Source: Purshia tridentata (lineage: Eukaryota > Streptophyta > Magnoliopsida > Rosales > Rosaceae). Taken from it: a stretch of 64,000 nt of DNA. Under the pieces are notes generated by a model, which worked only from the letters and a program-made list of their open reading frames with translations, was not told where the DNA came from and ran no database searches. Where the stretch lies: contig QANT01008174.1 of the NCBI GenBank assembly GCA_003254885.1, forward strand, positions 43,842 through 107,841, written 5' to 3'. This document shows, one piece after another, positions 23,701-34,569 of this stretch (position 1 is its first letter; each line of letters opens with the position of its first letter). Both the position numbers and the translations under genes were made by a program.

Positions 23701-24636
23701 TTCGTCCTCGAAATTCCCAAGGGAAGTAACAAACGGAGTGACTCCTCACAGTCACCAGCAAACAAGCACAAGCAACACAAGCACAAGCAAGCAAAGGCAC
23801 ACAAGTCCAAACTGAAAACTCGTTCAAACTTTTTCTTTTAAAACCGAAAACTTTTCCAAAACTGAAATCCCTTTTTAAAACTGAAACCCTTATTTCTAAA
23901 CTGAAACTGCTTTTCAAAGCTTTCTGAAAAACCAACTGAGCACAACCACTAACAAGCAAGCAAACAGCCACGTAAGCCTTAACTAAGGAACTAGCAGCAA
24001 CAAGCTTGTCATGTCTTCCTTGTAACTGAACTTCCACTACACTTTCGCTGCGCAACTCTGAACAACGTCGAAAACCAACGACAACTGACGAGCAAACTGG
24101 CCAAAAGCGACCCAAAACTCGAGAAAAAGCACCAAACACAACCCCGAACGTCCGTAAAAACAACGGTCTAGGTCCCACCTAGCTACTTCCTCGGTAACTC
24201 CGCTACCTCGTAAGCTAACTCACTAGGGTAAAACTGTTCAACTCACTAAGTTCTCTTTTTACCTTAACCAAACTAACTATCAACCTTTTCTAAAACCAAC
24301 TTCCAACTCTGCTGAACTTGCTGAGGAGCAGGAGAGACGATGGCAGTGCGAGGGACACATCTGAAAATTTTCTCAAACCCTTTCATGGCTCACATCAAAA
24401 CATTTTTCTGAAAATACTTTGGAAATTCAAATCTTTTCTCAAACTGGTTTTACTGAAACTGGGTTTTTCCAAACTGTTTTTCTTTTCAACTGACTTTCCT
24501 CTGTAACAGCACCTTTCCAGCTCCGGGCGGTGTGGGATCGCTCACTTCACCTCACCTGGTAGCTTGCCGCTGCCCCGCAGCCGCCCACATCAGGGTCTTG
24601 GTCCCTGGGTCTTGCAATCCCCACACTTCCGGCCGG

Positions 24637-24655
24637 TCTAGCTCTGATACCAAAT
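24637..24655 (-). other. Primer-binding site of the LARD-like element
   Basis: The minus strand reads TTTGGTATCAGAGCTAGACC immediately after the LTR end. TGGTATCAGAGC is the classic initiator tRNA-Met complement of plant LTR elements. It establishes the minus orientation. Confidence 0.85.
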
Positions 24656-24726
24656 TGACACGCCCCGACCCTCGGGCACGTGCTTAAACTACTGAAAACT
24701 GACAACTGTTTCCTGTGGGCCCTTTT
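24656..24726 (-). repeat. Truncated 5' LTR remnant
   Basis: About 71 bp identical in layout to the left ends of the two complete LTRs ('tgacacgccccgaccctcggg' to 'ctgtgggccctttt'). It then switches abruptly to unrelated AT-rich DNA ('aaaaccatccaattgcat'). The rest of the 5' LTR is missing. Confidence 0.85.
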
Positions 24727-24762
24727 AAAAACCATCCAATTGCATAAAGCAATCTAATAGGT
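24727..24762. repeat. Left half of a host repeat split by a solo LTR
   Basis: 'aaaaccatccaattgcataaag' to 'ctaataggt' matches the start of an intact copy at 27633-27705. The other half lies at 27471-27508, across the solo LTR. The last five bases, TAGGT, are the left target-site duplication. Confidence 0.85.
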
Positions 24763-27470
24763 TGACACGCCCCGACCCTCGGGCACGTGCCTAAACTGCT
24801 GAAAAACTAACAACTGTTTCCTGTGGGCCATTTTTTCTTTTGCTGTGAGCCATGAGTATAAAATAATTTAATGAAACTACTGTAAAACACGTTTATAAAA
24901 ACAAGCTGTAAACTCTTACACGAAAATAAAACTGTAAAATAAGTTTTCTAAAACTGCTGTTGGTCCCACTGCCTCGTCTTCTCTCCACTGCCTCCTCAGC
25001 TTGCTCAACCTGCAAAACCAACCCTGCACCCAACCATAGGTGCACCGGGTTTACACACAAACCTGGTAAGCTCACTAGAGCTCATGTGAGTGAAATCTAT
25101 TGTAAACCTCAAAATAAACTCAATAAAATAATTAGTCACAAACCAGCTTAAGCCTCCAATCCAATCAAACCACGCATCATAAATCATAGTCCTTAGCCTG
25201 ATCATAATCCTTAACTTGATCATAATCCACTAAACCATCCAATTCCCTGTCCCCATCTGTAATTCTCAAAATATCCTCAACTTAACTTCTAAACTGGAAA
25301 TCAACTCGATTTACACCACAAGGTACTAACTTAGAATCCCACTAGCTTTAAACATTTCATAAAAATCCACTGAAAACTCTTTGTAGAAATCCGCTTTTAA
25401 AATTCATTTGCAAAACTCTTTTGGAAAATAATAAAACTGATCAAAGTCCCAATTTATAAAGCCAGAACTGAAAACTCTGATAATTCAATAAAACTGGTTA
25501 AGTCTTTAAAATATCAATTAAGAACTGAAAGCTGTACTTCTCAAGAACAACTGTAAGCTAACAATATAAATAAAACCATCGTCTAAGTACCCTGGAAAAC
25601 TGGCCATACACTCGTACGGAATGCTGCATCGTACGAGCAGGGCAAATCTAACTGGCCATACACCTGCACGGAATTCTGCATCGTACAGGCAGGGCGAATC
25701 TAACTGGCCTTACACCTGCACGGAATTCTGCATCGTACAGGCAGGGCAAATAACTGGTCATACGTGCACGCAGAGCTGCCCCCAAAGGGCGAGGCACCGC
25801 AACACACGGCCCAAAGCCTATGTGTGTGTCACGATGGGTCCCAAAGACCTTACTGAACTTATCTGTAGCTGGGTACTCATACGACAATTTAAATCACTTT
25901 TAAGTTCTTCAAACCACAACAAATAAAATCCCTTTTTAAAGAACCAAGTTTCCAAAACCTGACAATTAAGATCAGATCTTTGTCTTTAACCAAAAATAAC
26001 TGAGTTCTCAAAATCAGTTTTCAAAAACCAAAATCCATACTAAAACACTTTGAAAAGCAATAACCTTAAAAACCCCCGGGAATCCCAATCCTAACCAAGA
26101 GTCTCCACCTGGACTCATTATCCTCAACCACCACTAAATCCTTACTTAGTCCTCAAACAAACCTTTAAATCTTCGGAGATTTCCATTCCTAATTCCGTAC
26201 CCTTCTTAACTAGTACCAGCAACCAAACAACCAAGCACTCAAACCAGCCAAGTAACTAACTAACTGAGAGTTAAAGGATCCTAGGTTCACTCACCGTGAC
26301 CCCGCGAAAAGACTAAACTGCCCTTCGTGGCTCCAATGCATGGATTCTAAAATCCGGCAGCATAGGCATCGGGAATACAAATTCCCATGCCGAGCACACC
26401 TGCTAAGACCAGACAATCCAAGAAATAAACCAGAATTCACAACACGTTCTCAATCAAGTCAAAAATCACGAAAACGGCCGGGAACCACCACGCACAATGG
26501 CAACCCGACCCTCGGAGAACACTCAAAAGGTCCAAGAAGCTCACCCACAAGCTCGGGTGGTTGTCCCGAGGCCAAAAACCAAGGAAACGGTCGCTGGAAC
26601 TGTCACACGCAGCGGGTCCCACGACGGTCAACTGGCGGTCAACAGCGGTCAACTGTCAAAAACGAAACTCGCGTTTAGCTAAAACAAATTACATGGGTAC
26701 GTACAGGAGATCGAGGGGATCAAAACTTGAACCTAGGTCGACGGCCAAAAGTGGCCGGAAAAGGAGGAAATCAGGCCGGAAAGCCGGCGGCACACCCACA
26801 CTCAATCCGCCGCCTACGGCGGTCCAACGGTGCAATCGAACCCACTAACAAGCTGGGCTCGACGAGAGGAAGAGATCTGGGTGGTCGTTGAGCCTCGTCG
26901 GCGCCGGAAACACAGAGATCGCCGACGGTGACGCCGACTGCACACTCTCGGATTTCGCGTTCTGGGCTGTTCCACGTGAAACCGCCACCACCGGAGGGAA
27001 GAGGGAGAGCCAGCGAGCACGGGAAACCCAAGCTTGAGTCTAGCCGCCGCCGGACGCGCCCCCACGCGCCGGCGGAAGGCGCGGCTGGAGATGGGTGTCG
27101 CGAGAGGGAGAAACTTCGGGAGAGAGGAGAGAGAAAACTGGGTCTGATTTCTGGGGTTCTGTGCCCCCTTTTTAAAATCCAACTTTTTCAAAATTACCAA
27201 TTTGTCCTTCCCGTCACACGTTCGTAACTTTCAAACCGTAGCTCCGTTCGACGCGTGCTACGTGTCTACGAACTCGTGAGAACGAGACCTTTCCAACGAA
27301 CCCAAGGTCAACGCGAAAAGTCCTCCGGAACGAAAAGTCAACTTTTTGCCTAACTTTAAAAGTCAAACTTAAAATTTGAAAACCTCCAAAACGTTTTACT
27401 TTCAAATTAAAATCCCGAAAATCTTTAAAAAGCTTTTTCAAAATCACTTTGAAAAGTGCGGGGTGTTACA
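24763..27470 (-). mobile_element. Solo LTR of the same family, with TAGGT target duplication
   Basis: It begins 'tgacacgccccgaccctcggg' and ends 'gcggggtgttaca', 2708 bp, flanked by TAGGT at 24758-24762 and 27471-27475. The perfect duplication and the interrupted host sequence around it show a complete insertion later reduced to one LTR. It contains the same hairpin triplet (about 25600-25745) and the same GC-rich region (about 26740-27120) as the LTR at 20767-23679. Open frames within it have no recognisable domain. Confidence 0.9.
25602..25748. repeat. Triplicated hairpin unit in solo LTR
   Basis: Three units parallel those at 21821-21966. Unit 1 pairs CTCGTACG with CGTACGAG perfectly. Units 2 and 3 have CCTGCACG with CGTACAGG, which pair completely in minus-strand RNA with one G-U wobble. 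Confidence 0.85.
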
Positions 27471-27705
27471 TAGGTCCATCAAGGTTTGCACACCGCTATG
27501 GAGATATTATACTAAAAATATATTGTTTATCAATTATAACATAACTGGAAAACAGACCTAGGTTAGCACTAAGTTAAAGTTTCCTACAAAAATAAATAAA
27601 AACACCAGAATCAAACATAAAGGCATAAAAAATGAAAAACCATCCAATTGCATAAAGCAATCTAATAGGTCCATCAAGGTTTGCACACCGCTATGGAGAT
27701 ATTAT
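27471..27705. repeat. Host repeat: right half plus an intact second copy
   Basis: 27471-27508 ('taggtccatcaaggtttgcac' to 'gagatattat') completes the copy broken by the solo LTR. An intact copy, 'aaaaccatccaattgcat' to 'gagatattat', follows at about 27633-27705. The two differ only in their outer flanks, so a segment of about 73 bp was directly duplicated before the LTR inserted. Confidence 0.85.
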
Positions 27706-28571
27706 CTAAGGCGAAACATCAAGAGAAGAAACTACACCGAAAAAGAAGAGGAAACCATCATCAAGCCCAGATGTGTTCACTTTACGACAGTAACAAACCC
27801 AAACACCTCCAACAAAGAAATCCAACCCTTAATTCCATAAAAATAAAAAAACTAATTTGATAAAAAAAACATAAAACCCCTAATTTCAAACCCTAATTTT
27901 AGTAAATATCATGAACCTAATGAGATAGAGAGAGAAAGGGACAGAGAGAAAGACTTAATAAGACCCAGGAGGATAAAACCCATAATATGAAACCCTAGTT
28001 TTCAGGAAGATAAATTGAACCATTGAAGCGTCGCAACCCAGGGGAAAAAGAGATAGAGAGAATGGGATAGAGGAAAAGAGAGAGAAGTCGTACCAGTAGT
28101 CGCACCAAAGGAAACGTGAGAGAAGTCTCACCTGAAATGTCTCTGGTGCGTAATCTTTAGTAGGCGTGCAACCAAGGTCAACCGGCGTCCCCTGAGCTTG
28201 AGAGAGAAGAAGGTCGATCAAACTCCTTCTCAGTGATGAGTTTTTGTGAGAGGAGTGAGTTTTGAGATCGCATTTGTGAGAAAGTGTGTTTTGAGCGAGA
28301 GAGGAGAGTGTGTCTACCAGAGGTGTCGGGTTTGATGGGGTATTAAGTTAGAATGTTTAAGTTAGACATTTCATTTATTGAGTTTAGTTATCAGTTGGTC
28401 TAATTTTGTTACTCAAGTGAAAAACTTACATATCAGTTGAAAAAAAATGGTGACATCTAAATTGAATCAGAAATCATCCAAAAATTCAACTAATATCTAA
28501 ATATTAACAATATCAGTTTTTATAATAAATGACAACTAAAATATGATGTCTATCAACATTATTGTTGTAGT
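27706..28571. mobile_element. Possible CACTA-type remnant
   Basis: The right edge at about 28561-28571 reads 'ttgttgtagtg', which on the minus strand is CACTACAACAATAATG, a CACTA-like terminus. The interior is purine-rich, then AT-rich, with no transposase domain. The left end was not identified. This is a tentative call based on one terminus. Confidence 0.3.
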
Positions 28572-30550
28572 GATATGTCACAATAGGATCAAGGTTAATT
28601 TTTCACATTCATATATTATAATTAATATATGGGTAGAATTTATATTGGACCAATTTCATGTAAGGAAACTGAGAACTGAGAAAAGGGTTGAAAGAGCAAT
28701 ATATTCCTGTTTCGACTGCTTGAATGTGCATTTGGACCATGACAATGTATGATAATAAGTTTAATTGTGATTAAGCTAGCTAGGTATCTGCTAGCTTTGT
28801 TAACGTACTCAATATTTGATCGCTGTTGACTTTTTTTATTTGGCATAAACATTATATCTGGATTTGAAATAATTTAACATTTTTCAGCCTTTTTTGAAAA
28901 TATTTAAAATTCATCCATGAAGTGAGTCTGATTTCAAGATAAACAAAAAGAGAGAATAGTAAATGTGAAATATAACATTACTCGAAAGGTTGATTAACAA
29001 GACTGCGTACTTGTGGGTTAAACCATATAGCTATCTTGACCAAATCTCTTGTAGTCTTGTTGAGTTTTTCTTCATACCATTTGCTTGCATCGCAAAATAC
29101 AATAATTGCACACTCTTAAACTGAGAGTTAAAGCTTGGTGGGGAAGCAAAACCAGGAAGAAGAAAAAAAAAAAAAAGGCTTGGTGGGGAAGCTTTTACAA
29201 GACCCTACAATGTTGAATGTTTGAAGTATCGGTTTGTTAACCTTTTACACGACATGAATACTTTGACAATTTTTTATAAAACGATATATATTATATATGG
29301 TGATGACTTAAGTCCCATTTGACTTGACATTAATTTACCAAAAATACCGTTTCTAATTAGGACCTTTCTAATTCACCCGCCAGTCGCCACACCTTAATTA
29401 ATCAATTTTATGGAACAAAGTTGAATATGAATATATCAATCTTATTATGCATAAAATCTCCTCGTTATAAATTAAAAAAATAATGTCCTTTGGCTTTGGG
29501 TTATGTATTATAAAAGTTTTCATGCCATATACTTTACTTAATTACTTATTAATTTTTGGAAAAGAAAATTAAGACAATATAGTATTTAAGAGCATATAAA
29601 AATAAATTGCGATGAACCAATTATTGATTATTAGATTAGTAGTACTTTAAATGTAAGAAGTCTCTTTTCTTTTTCTTTTTCGGTTATATTAGAGAGAATT
29701 AAATAATGGACCTAGACTAACTCCATATTAAGGCTTAAGCCTCTCTTTCTTTTTAAATAAAAACAAAATCGATAAAACTGAGCCCAAAATGAATAACCGA
29801 AATGGAATCGTTTAGAAGTGTTTGGATCACAAATCATCACATGACCACAGAACTATCACTATTTTCAAAATCTTAACCGATGTGGGAGTGGGAAAACAAT
29901 TACTTTTTAAAACTCTATAGAAGATGGGTAAGTTAAATTTTACTTAAAAAGACTTAAATATCGTTCAAATTGACGAAATTGCATAGTTCGAAAAAATCAA
30001 ATTCCGAACAATTGAAAGTACAAGTATTAAAGTAGAACTTTGAGCAAACTACTGGTACTAAAAGCAAAATTTGGCCTGGTTCCTTTTTCAATGATAACGC
30101 TACCAATTTACTGAATAACTCCAATTCACTTTGCCTGGAGTGGTTTTTATTCTTCCAACCTTATTTTTTATTAGTTTTTTACGTTCTTTTGTGAATTACT
30201 TAAAAGAACAAATATTCAAAATAATCTATATATACTCATTGCATCACATATTAGATGAAGCAAATAGAATGAATTCTATATAAGGAATTATTCCAAGTTA
30301 AGACAGTTGCCTGAGTTCACAACCAAACCTCATTTGAAAATGGACATGGTTGTTTCCAAGCAAAAAAAAGAAAAAAAGAAAAATTGGGGTTACATGAATT
30401 CAAAGTGTATATGCAAAGATGCTAATTTAGCATCCAAAATAATTGGCTACATAGACACAGTTGAACCTAAGAGGCTAATACCAAGAGCATTGGTCCTGGT
30501 TCAGAGTCCGATAAGTGAGGATGGGCATGGATGCATGCATAGCCTGTCCT
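28572..30550. other. AT-rich intergenic DNA
   Basis: No coding pattern, RNA gene or clear mobile-element end was recognised. A 28-bp phrase around 'aggcttggtggggaagc' occurs nearby in two partial forms (about 29130-29190), separated by a poly-A run. Confidence 0.6.
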
Positions 30551-30775
30551 TCAGGTGCAGGTACCGGTGCCCTGGCCAGGGATGTTGGTGCAGGGATTGG
30601 GGCCAGTTGGGGGGGGTTTACCCCTGAGGGACTGAAATGCAAGAGCAAGACCATGGTTCTTAGCCCATGGCTCTGCTCTCAGTTGCCTCATTTCTCCATG
30701 TTGTACACAAGAAAACAATATTACAATAATGAAAAGAGTAGACATCAACAGGCTTTTCTTGACACAGAACCTCAT
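30551..30775 (-). CDS. CTNIP/SCREW-like secreted phytocytokine precursor
   Basis: A 74-residue single-exon protein. Residues 1-29 form a signal peptide: basic KK near position 6, then a hydrophobic stretch LLMSTLFIIVILFSC. The middle is variable. The C-terminus is PPPTGPNPCTNIPGQGTGTC plus T, with the CTNIP core and a second cysteine near the end. This matches the CTNIP (also called SCREW) family of small secreted peptides, whose two conserved cysteines are expected to form a disulfide and which are perceived in Arabidopsis by the receptor kinase HSL3 (NUT). Family members are induced by stress and immune signals and act outside the cell. A second member lies at 35567-35824 in the same orientation with the bHLH gene between. 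The ORF start follows a TATA box by about 140 bp. Confidence 0.8.
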   Translation of the reverse strand: MRFCVKKSLLMSTLFIIVILFSCVQHGEMRQLRAEPWAKNHGLALAFQSLRGKPPPTGPNPCTNIPGQGTGTCT

Positions 30776-30917
30776 CTTGAGACTGAATTGAGAGTACTCA
30801 AACTCAATGGATCAACTTTATCTTTTTCTCTTTATCTTTTTCTCTCTGTTTTTCTATCCTTTCTTTAATTGAGTTTTGATCACAGTAGTTTGTAGGGAAA
30901 TGGGTGGAGTAGAGCTA

Positions 30918-30925
30918 CTTATATA
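30918..30925 (-). promoter_or_regulatory. TATA box for the CTNIP-like gene
   Basis: The minus strand reads TATATAAG about 143 bp upstream of the ATG at 30775. Spacing fits a short 5' leader. Confidence 0.55.
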
Positions 30926-31618
30926 GGGCCTCTATTTAAATTTTAAATGGGTATGTCTTTGACTATAATATGCCTGAGTTTGACTTAGCAATGTTGTTTG
31001 AAAGGTTGAATAATAAGCACTTAGAATGAATCAAATACACGGTTACTTGGCCGCCAAACAGTCATACACTGTGTATATGTTTGTATATTTGGTTCAGTAC
31101 CATCTGGTGAAAAATTGAATCCTCCTGACCCATATGGAAGAGAAAAATTGAAAGTAAACATCAAATGGGTTTGTTGATAATGACTAAGCCCCCGAGGAAC
31201 AATTCACTTCCTTTCACTTATCTGACACGTAAGAATGCAACTAAGCAAGCGCTGAGCAAAGCATATGCTGCAAAGGGTCAAATTTAAACAATATTCTTTA
31301 CTTGATAACTGAACAGGTTATAATATAGTAATATGAAAAAACATTACCCTTTACTGGATTGATAATTGAATTCGTTATTGACTTGCAGAGCCAAGTGTAG
31401 ACCCCAAGAATACTTTTTATTTATTATTTTATTTGCATTGACCAAGGTTCCTCCAAGCCTTCCCACAAAAAGAAATTATATTATTCATTAGAATATATAT
31501 AATATGGATTTTTCTCTCCGAGAGAAAAAACAGACAACACAAACCGAGGTAGGCCCTCCAGCACAATGCACAGTAACCCCGCATGAGTGAAGAAGTCTAT
31601 AATATGTATATATGTATG
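30926..31618. other. Intergenic promoter region
   Basis: AT-rich DNA between the first CTNIP-like gene and a MITE. No genes were recognised. It probably holds the upstream regulatory DNA of the peptide gene. Confidence 0.5.
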
Positions 31619-32071
31619 GCCTCGTTTGGTGTCTAGGATTGGATTGGAAAGGATAAATGGTAAATTCATGTGTATTTAAGAAAAAAGAAGGAGTGTTTTT
31701 CTAACTTAAAAGAAGAAGAGGGAAAGAATATGACTTAGTTACAAGGAAAATGTTATCCTTGCTAATCCCCACCATTTTGAGGGGATTAGAAAGGATAAAT
31801 TTTCTTCATAATTTATCTATTTTATTAAGGAAAAAGAAGGAGTGTTTTTCTAACTTAAAAGAAGAAGAAGGAAAGAATATGGCTTAGTTACAAGGAAAAT
31901 GTTATCCTTGCTAATCCCCACCATTTTGAGGGGATTGGAAAGGATAAATTTTCTTCATAATTTATCTATTTTATTCTCATCTTCTTTCTTCAACTTAGAA
32001 ATTTCTTCTTCAAATGCACATAAATTTGCTACTTATCATTTCCAATTCAATCCTAGACACCAAACGAGGCC
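31619..32071. mobile_element. hAT-like MITE with internal duplication
   Basis: Long terminal inverted repeats: 'gcctcgtttggtgtctagg' plus about 20 more bases at the left, and 'cctagacaccaaacgaggc' at the right. Flanks TATGTATG (31611-31618) and TATGTGTG (32072-32079) look like an 8-bp target duplication with one mismatch, as for hAT elements. The interior contains a tandem duplication of about 150 bp starting 'aaaaagaaggagtgttttt' (31683 and about 31830). It has no coding capacity. Confidence 0.8.
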
Positions 32072-32450
32072 TATGTGTGTGTGTCTTCTGTCTTTGACCT
32101 TGCAACAACTGACAGTAACTCAAAAGCTTTTCTGCTGGCGTATTGATGAAACTTTTAAGAATGAATACAGGGATAAATTCATAACAGAGAATCAGTGTCT
32201 TTCAAACATGTTCTCAAACTTAATATCTTTTGCAATTTGAACAACTTCAGATTGCAATAACAATCTTAAGTTAGACACTTGTATTACTAAACACTCAACA
32301 ATCTTAAGTTAGATACTTAGATTACAAATCATTAATGTCAGATAAACACACTCATCAGTTAGTCAACAACAACAACAAAAAAACCCCATTTTTCTGTAAG
32401 GAAGATGCATGCATACAGATACATGATATAAACAGTACTTTACAGTCGGA

Positions 32451-33953
32451 TCATTTTGAAAGAGAGGCCACCAGCTTCTCCTTTAACTGCTCAGCATCGC
32501 CACTTTGAGTTTGAATAGAGAATGTATGAATCACCTTATCGTTGTCTGTTATGGAAACATTAGAATCTTGAGCTACAATTTTATTTTCCCTAAGTGTTCT
32601 GATGACATCAGAAACTGGGTGAGAATCCAATGGACAGTTCATCCTTACAACTGCATCCTCATGTCGTTCCTGAAAATCAATCTCTGGAACCGGCAACTGC
32701 TTTTGCTTGTTGCTTACCATCTGCTTTTCAGTTTCCATGACCCTGATCTTCATCTGGAGATCAGTGATATAGGTAATGGCGTCACCAAGAAGAGAGGCTT
32801 TATCCATCTTCGATATATTAGGAACAACAGCTCTTAGTGCATAGAACCGCTGGTTAAGTTTCTCACGCCTCTGCCGCTCTGCTTCCACATGATTCAATGG
32901 TTCTTCTCTCCCATTGGCAGGCTTTCTACCTCTCTTTCTGGGTTTCCGCTCATCAATTTGTGCCGATGATTCATCCTTAGCCAGCTCCAAACTTGAAACT
33001 CTTGTCTGAGAACTGAAACCCCCCACCATCATTTGGTTCAGTTGCGGAAACAGTTTGACTTCACTCTCCTCACTTCGACATCCATTTGAAGTGCCTACCG
33101 CTTGTAATTCAAAAGATTCTGAAGCAAACGCAGAGTCATCTTCTACCTTTGGGGAAAAGGCAATATTGACTGACTGTGATTTTGGACCACCAAGACTCAG
33201 TTCACGTCCAAATATCTTTGGGAATACCTTAGCCTGAACAGAACTAGATCCTCCAAATACACTTCTGACCATATCCACAACATTCTGTTCTTCTGGAATT
33301 GACTGGACTGAACCAAGCTCCACAACTCCTGATTTCATAGGTACAAATACCACTGTTTGGAAACCAGCCAATCTTGCTAAAAATGATCTCGACTGGTAAT
33401 GATGTAAAGAACTAGCCAAATCTGAAGCCCAAATTGATCTACCAGACTTGTAAGACTCCCCAGGACCACAAGGTGAATCAAGTTGAAATGTATAATACAT
33501 TGAAGTGAGGTAAAACATTTCTATATCTGACACCCCATCCAACCTCCTCGTATGGTTATCCTCATTCAAACTACCAAAACATGCATGGAGCTTCTCAAGC
33601 ACCCACTTCTTCACCTCCTGTTTCTTCTGCAGTCCCTCCAAACTGCTATCCAGACTGGAATTCTGGTCTCCAAGTCCACCACCCTTTGTGTCTCTGCAAT
33701 GTCCATCTCCCCAAATCAAGGCAGGCCCACCAGATTTTGAGCCGACAACATGCCAAAAAATGGCATAATTCCAATTGGACCCTTGGACAAGCTGGAAAAT
33801 CCCTTGCTGCACACCCAATTTACTGGGGGGCCTAACCAAGTCCAACAATACATTTTGAGAAGCCAATGAGATCAAGAACTGGCAGGCTTCAGTACCTAGT
33901 ACTGACTCCACCATAACCTTCTCTTCTTCATTCACCCAAAACTTCTCACCCAT
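32451..33953 (-). CDS. bHLH-MYC transcription factor, JAM (bHLH3/bHLH13/bHLH17) clade
   Basis: A 500-residue protein in one coding exon. The start is taken at [20 protein letters not shown], the usual N-terminus of this clade; an upstream in-frame ATG at 33986 would add 11 residues that do not fit. Residues about 30-230 form the bHLH-MYC N-terminal domain ([27 protein letters not shown]). The basic helix-loop-helix spans about 350-402, with DNA contacts H355, E359 and R363 and a KRGRKP basic patch before it. An ACT-like C-terminal domain follows. Arabidopsis relatives JAM1-3 are nuclear repressors that bind G-box DNA and antagonise MYC2 in jasmonate responses. Length is close to bHLH3 (about 470). 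A 5'-UTR intron is likely (about 34403 to 34009). Confidence 0.92.
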   Translation of the reverse strand: MGEKFWVNEEEKVMVESVLGTEACQFLISLASQNVLLDLVRPPSKLGVQQGIFQLVQGSNWNYAIFWHVVGSKSGGPALIWGDGHCRDTKGGGLGDQNSSLDSSLEGLQKKQEVKKWVLEKLHACFGSLNEDNHTRRLDGVSDIEMFYLTSMYYTFQLDSPCGPGESYKSGRSIWASDLASSLHHYQSRSFLARLAGFQTVVFVPMKSGVVELGSVQSIPEEQNVVDMVRSVFGGSSSVQAKVFPKIFGRELSLGGPKSQSVNIAFSPKVEDDSAFASESFELQAVGTSNGCRSEESEVKLFPQLNQMMVGGFSSQTRVSSLELAKDESSAQIDERKPRKRGRKPANGREEPLNHVEAERQRREKLNQRFYALRAVVPNISKMDKASLLGDAITYITDLQMKIRVMETEKQMVSNKQKQLPVPEIDFQERHEDAVVRMNCPLDSHPVSDVIRTLRENKIVAQDSNVSITDNDKVIHTFSIQTQSGDAEQLKEKLVASLSK

Positions 33954-34008
33954 CTTAGAAAATTTCTCCTTCCACAAATAAATCACACAAACCCAAAACC
34001 CCTTAGAC

Positions 34009-34403
34009 TATAACACTTCAATAATTACCTTGCTTCCCTCTGAGCCACAATATACAACTCCAAACTTTTAATTCGATCAAATACAGAAATTCAAAATCTT
34101 TGTGCAAACTTTTCATAAGCAAATCAAGCTACTACTTGAATCACAAAGTACAATTCTGAAATTCAACACATCTCAGAGGTTCATGTCTACACAAATATCA
34201 GATCTTTGAGAAGATCTCTCAATACTATACTGAAACTTAACAAATTTGAGAGCTTTAGGCTTACCCATCTACCAGATCCTGAGAATACTTCATATACAGA
34301 AAACTATCACTTTGCCGATTATTGCTTATGGAGTTTTGGGAAGCACAAAATTAGTTTGCAAAACTCCAAAACCCAGGCCAAGAATAGTAGAGATCTGATT
34401 ACC
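34009..34403 (-). other. Likely 5'-UTR intron of the bHLH gene
   Basis: The minus strand shows a donor CCCAG|GTAATC (G at 34403) and an acceptor GTTATAG|TCTAAGG (AG at 34010-34009), 56 bp before the start codon. No open frame continues through it. A TATA-rich run (ATATATATATC) lies near 34555, suggesting the transcript starts around 34.52 kb. Inferred from sequence only. Confidence 0.5.
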
Positions 34404-34569
34404 TGGGACTTGATGTGGGTCTGTGGTTGAAACTAAACTTGTTGGACACAGATTCTTCAATTCCACTTCAGTACAAGCGTACAACAAAGTTACCAAACAT
34501 GAGGACAGAGTGGGTTTCCAAAGATCTGAACTTTAGGGCTTTTTCTCGTCTTTGATATATATATTTTTT

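Larger units (their letters stand above)
20767..24726 (-). mobile_element. Non-autonomous LTR element (LARD-like), 5' LTR truncated
   Basis: Read on the minus strand: a short remnant of the 5' LTR end (24726-24656), a PBS, about 955 bp of internal DNA, a polypurine tract and a complete 3' LTR (23679-20767). No gag or pol coding is visible in the internal region, so it must have depended on another element. The text around the PPT ('gaatttcgtcctcgaaattcc' on the plus strand) resembles the end of the polyprotein of Tekay/Del-type chromoviruses, so it is probably a deletion derivative of that lineage. It is inserted in a satellite monomer at its left. Confidence 0.8.
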
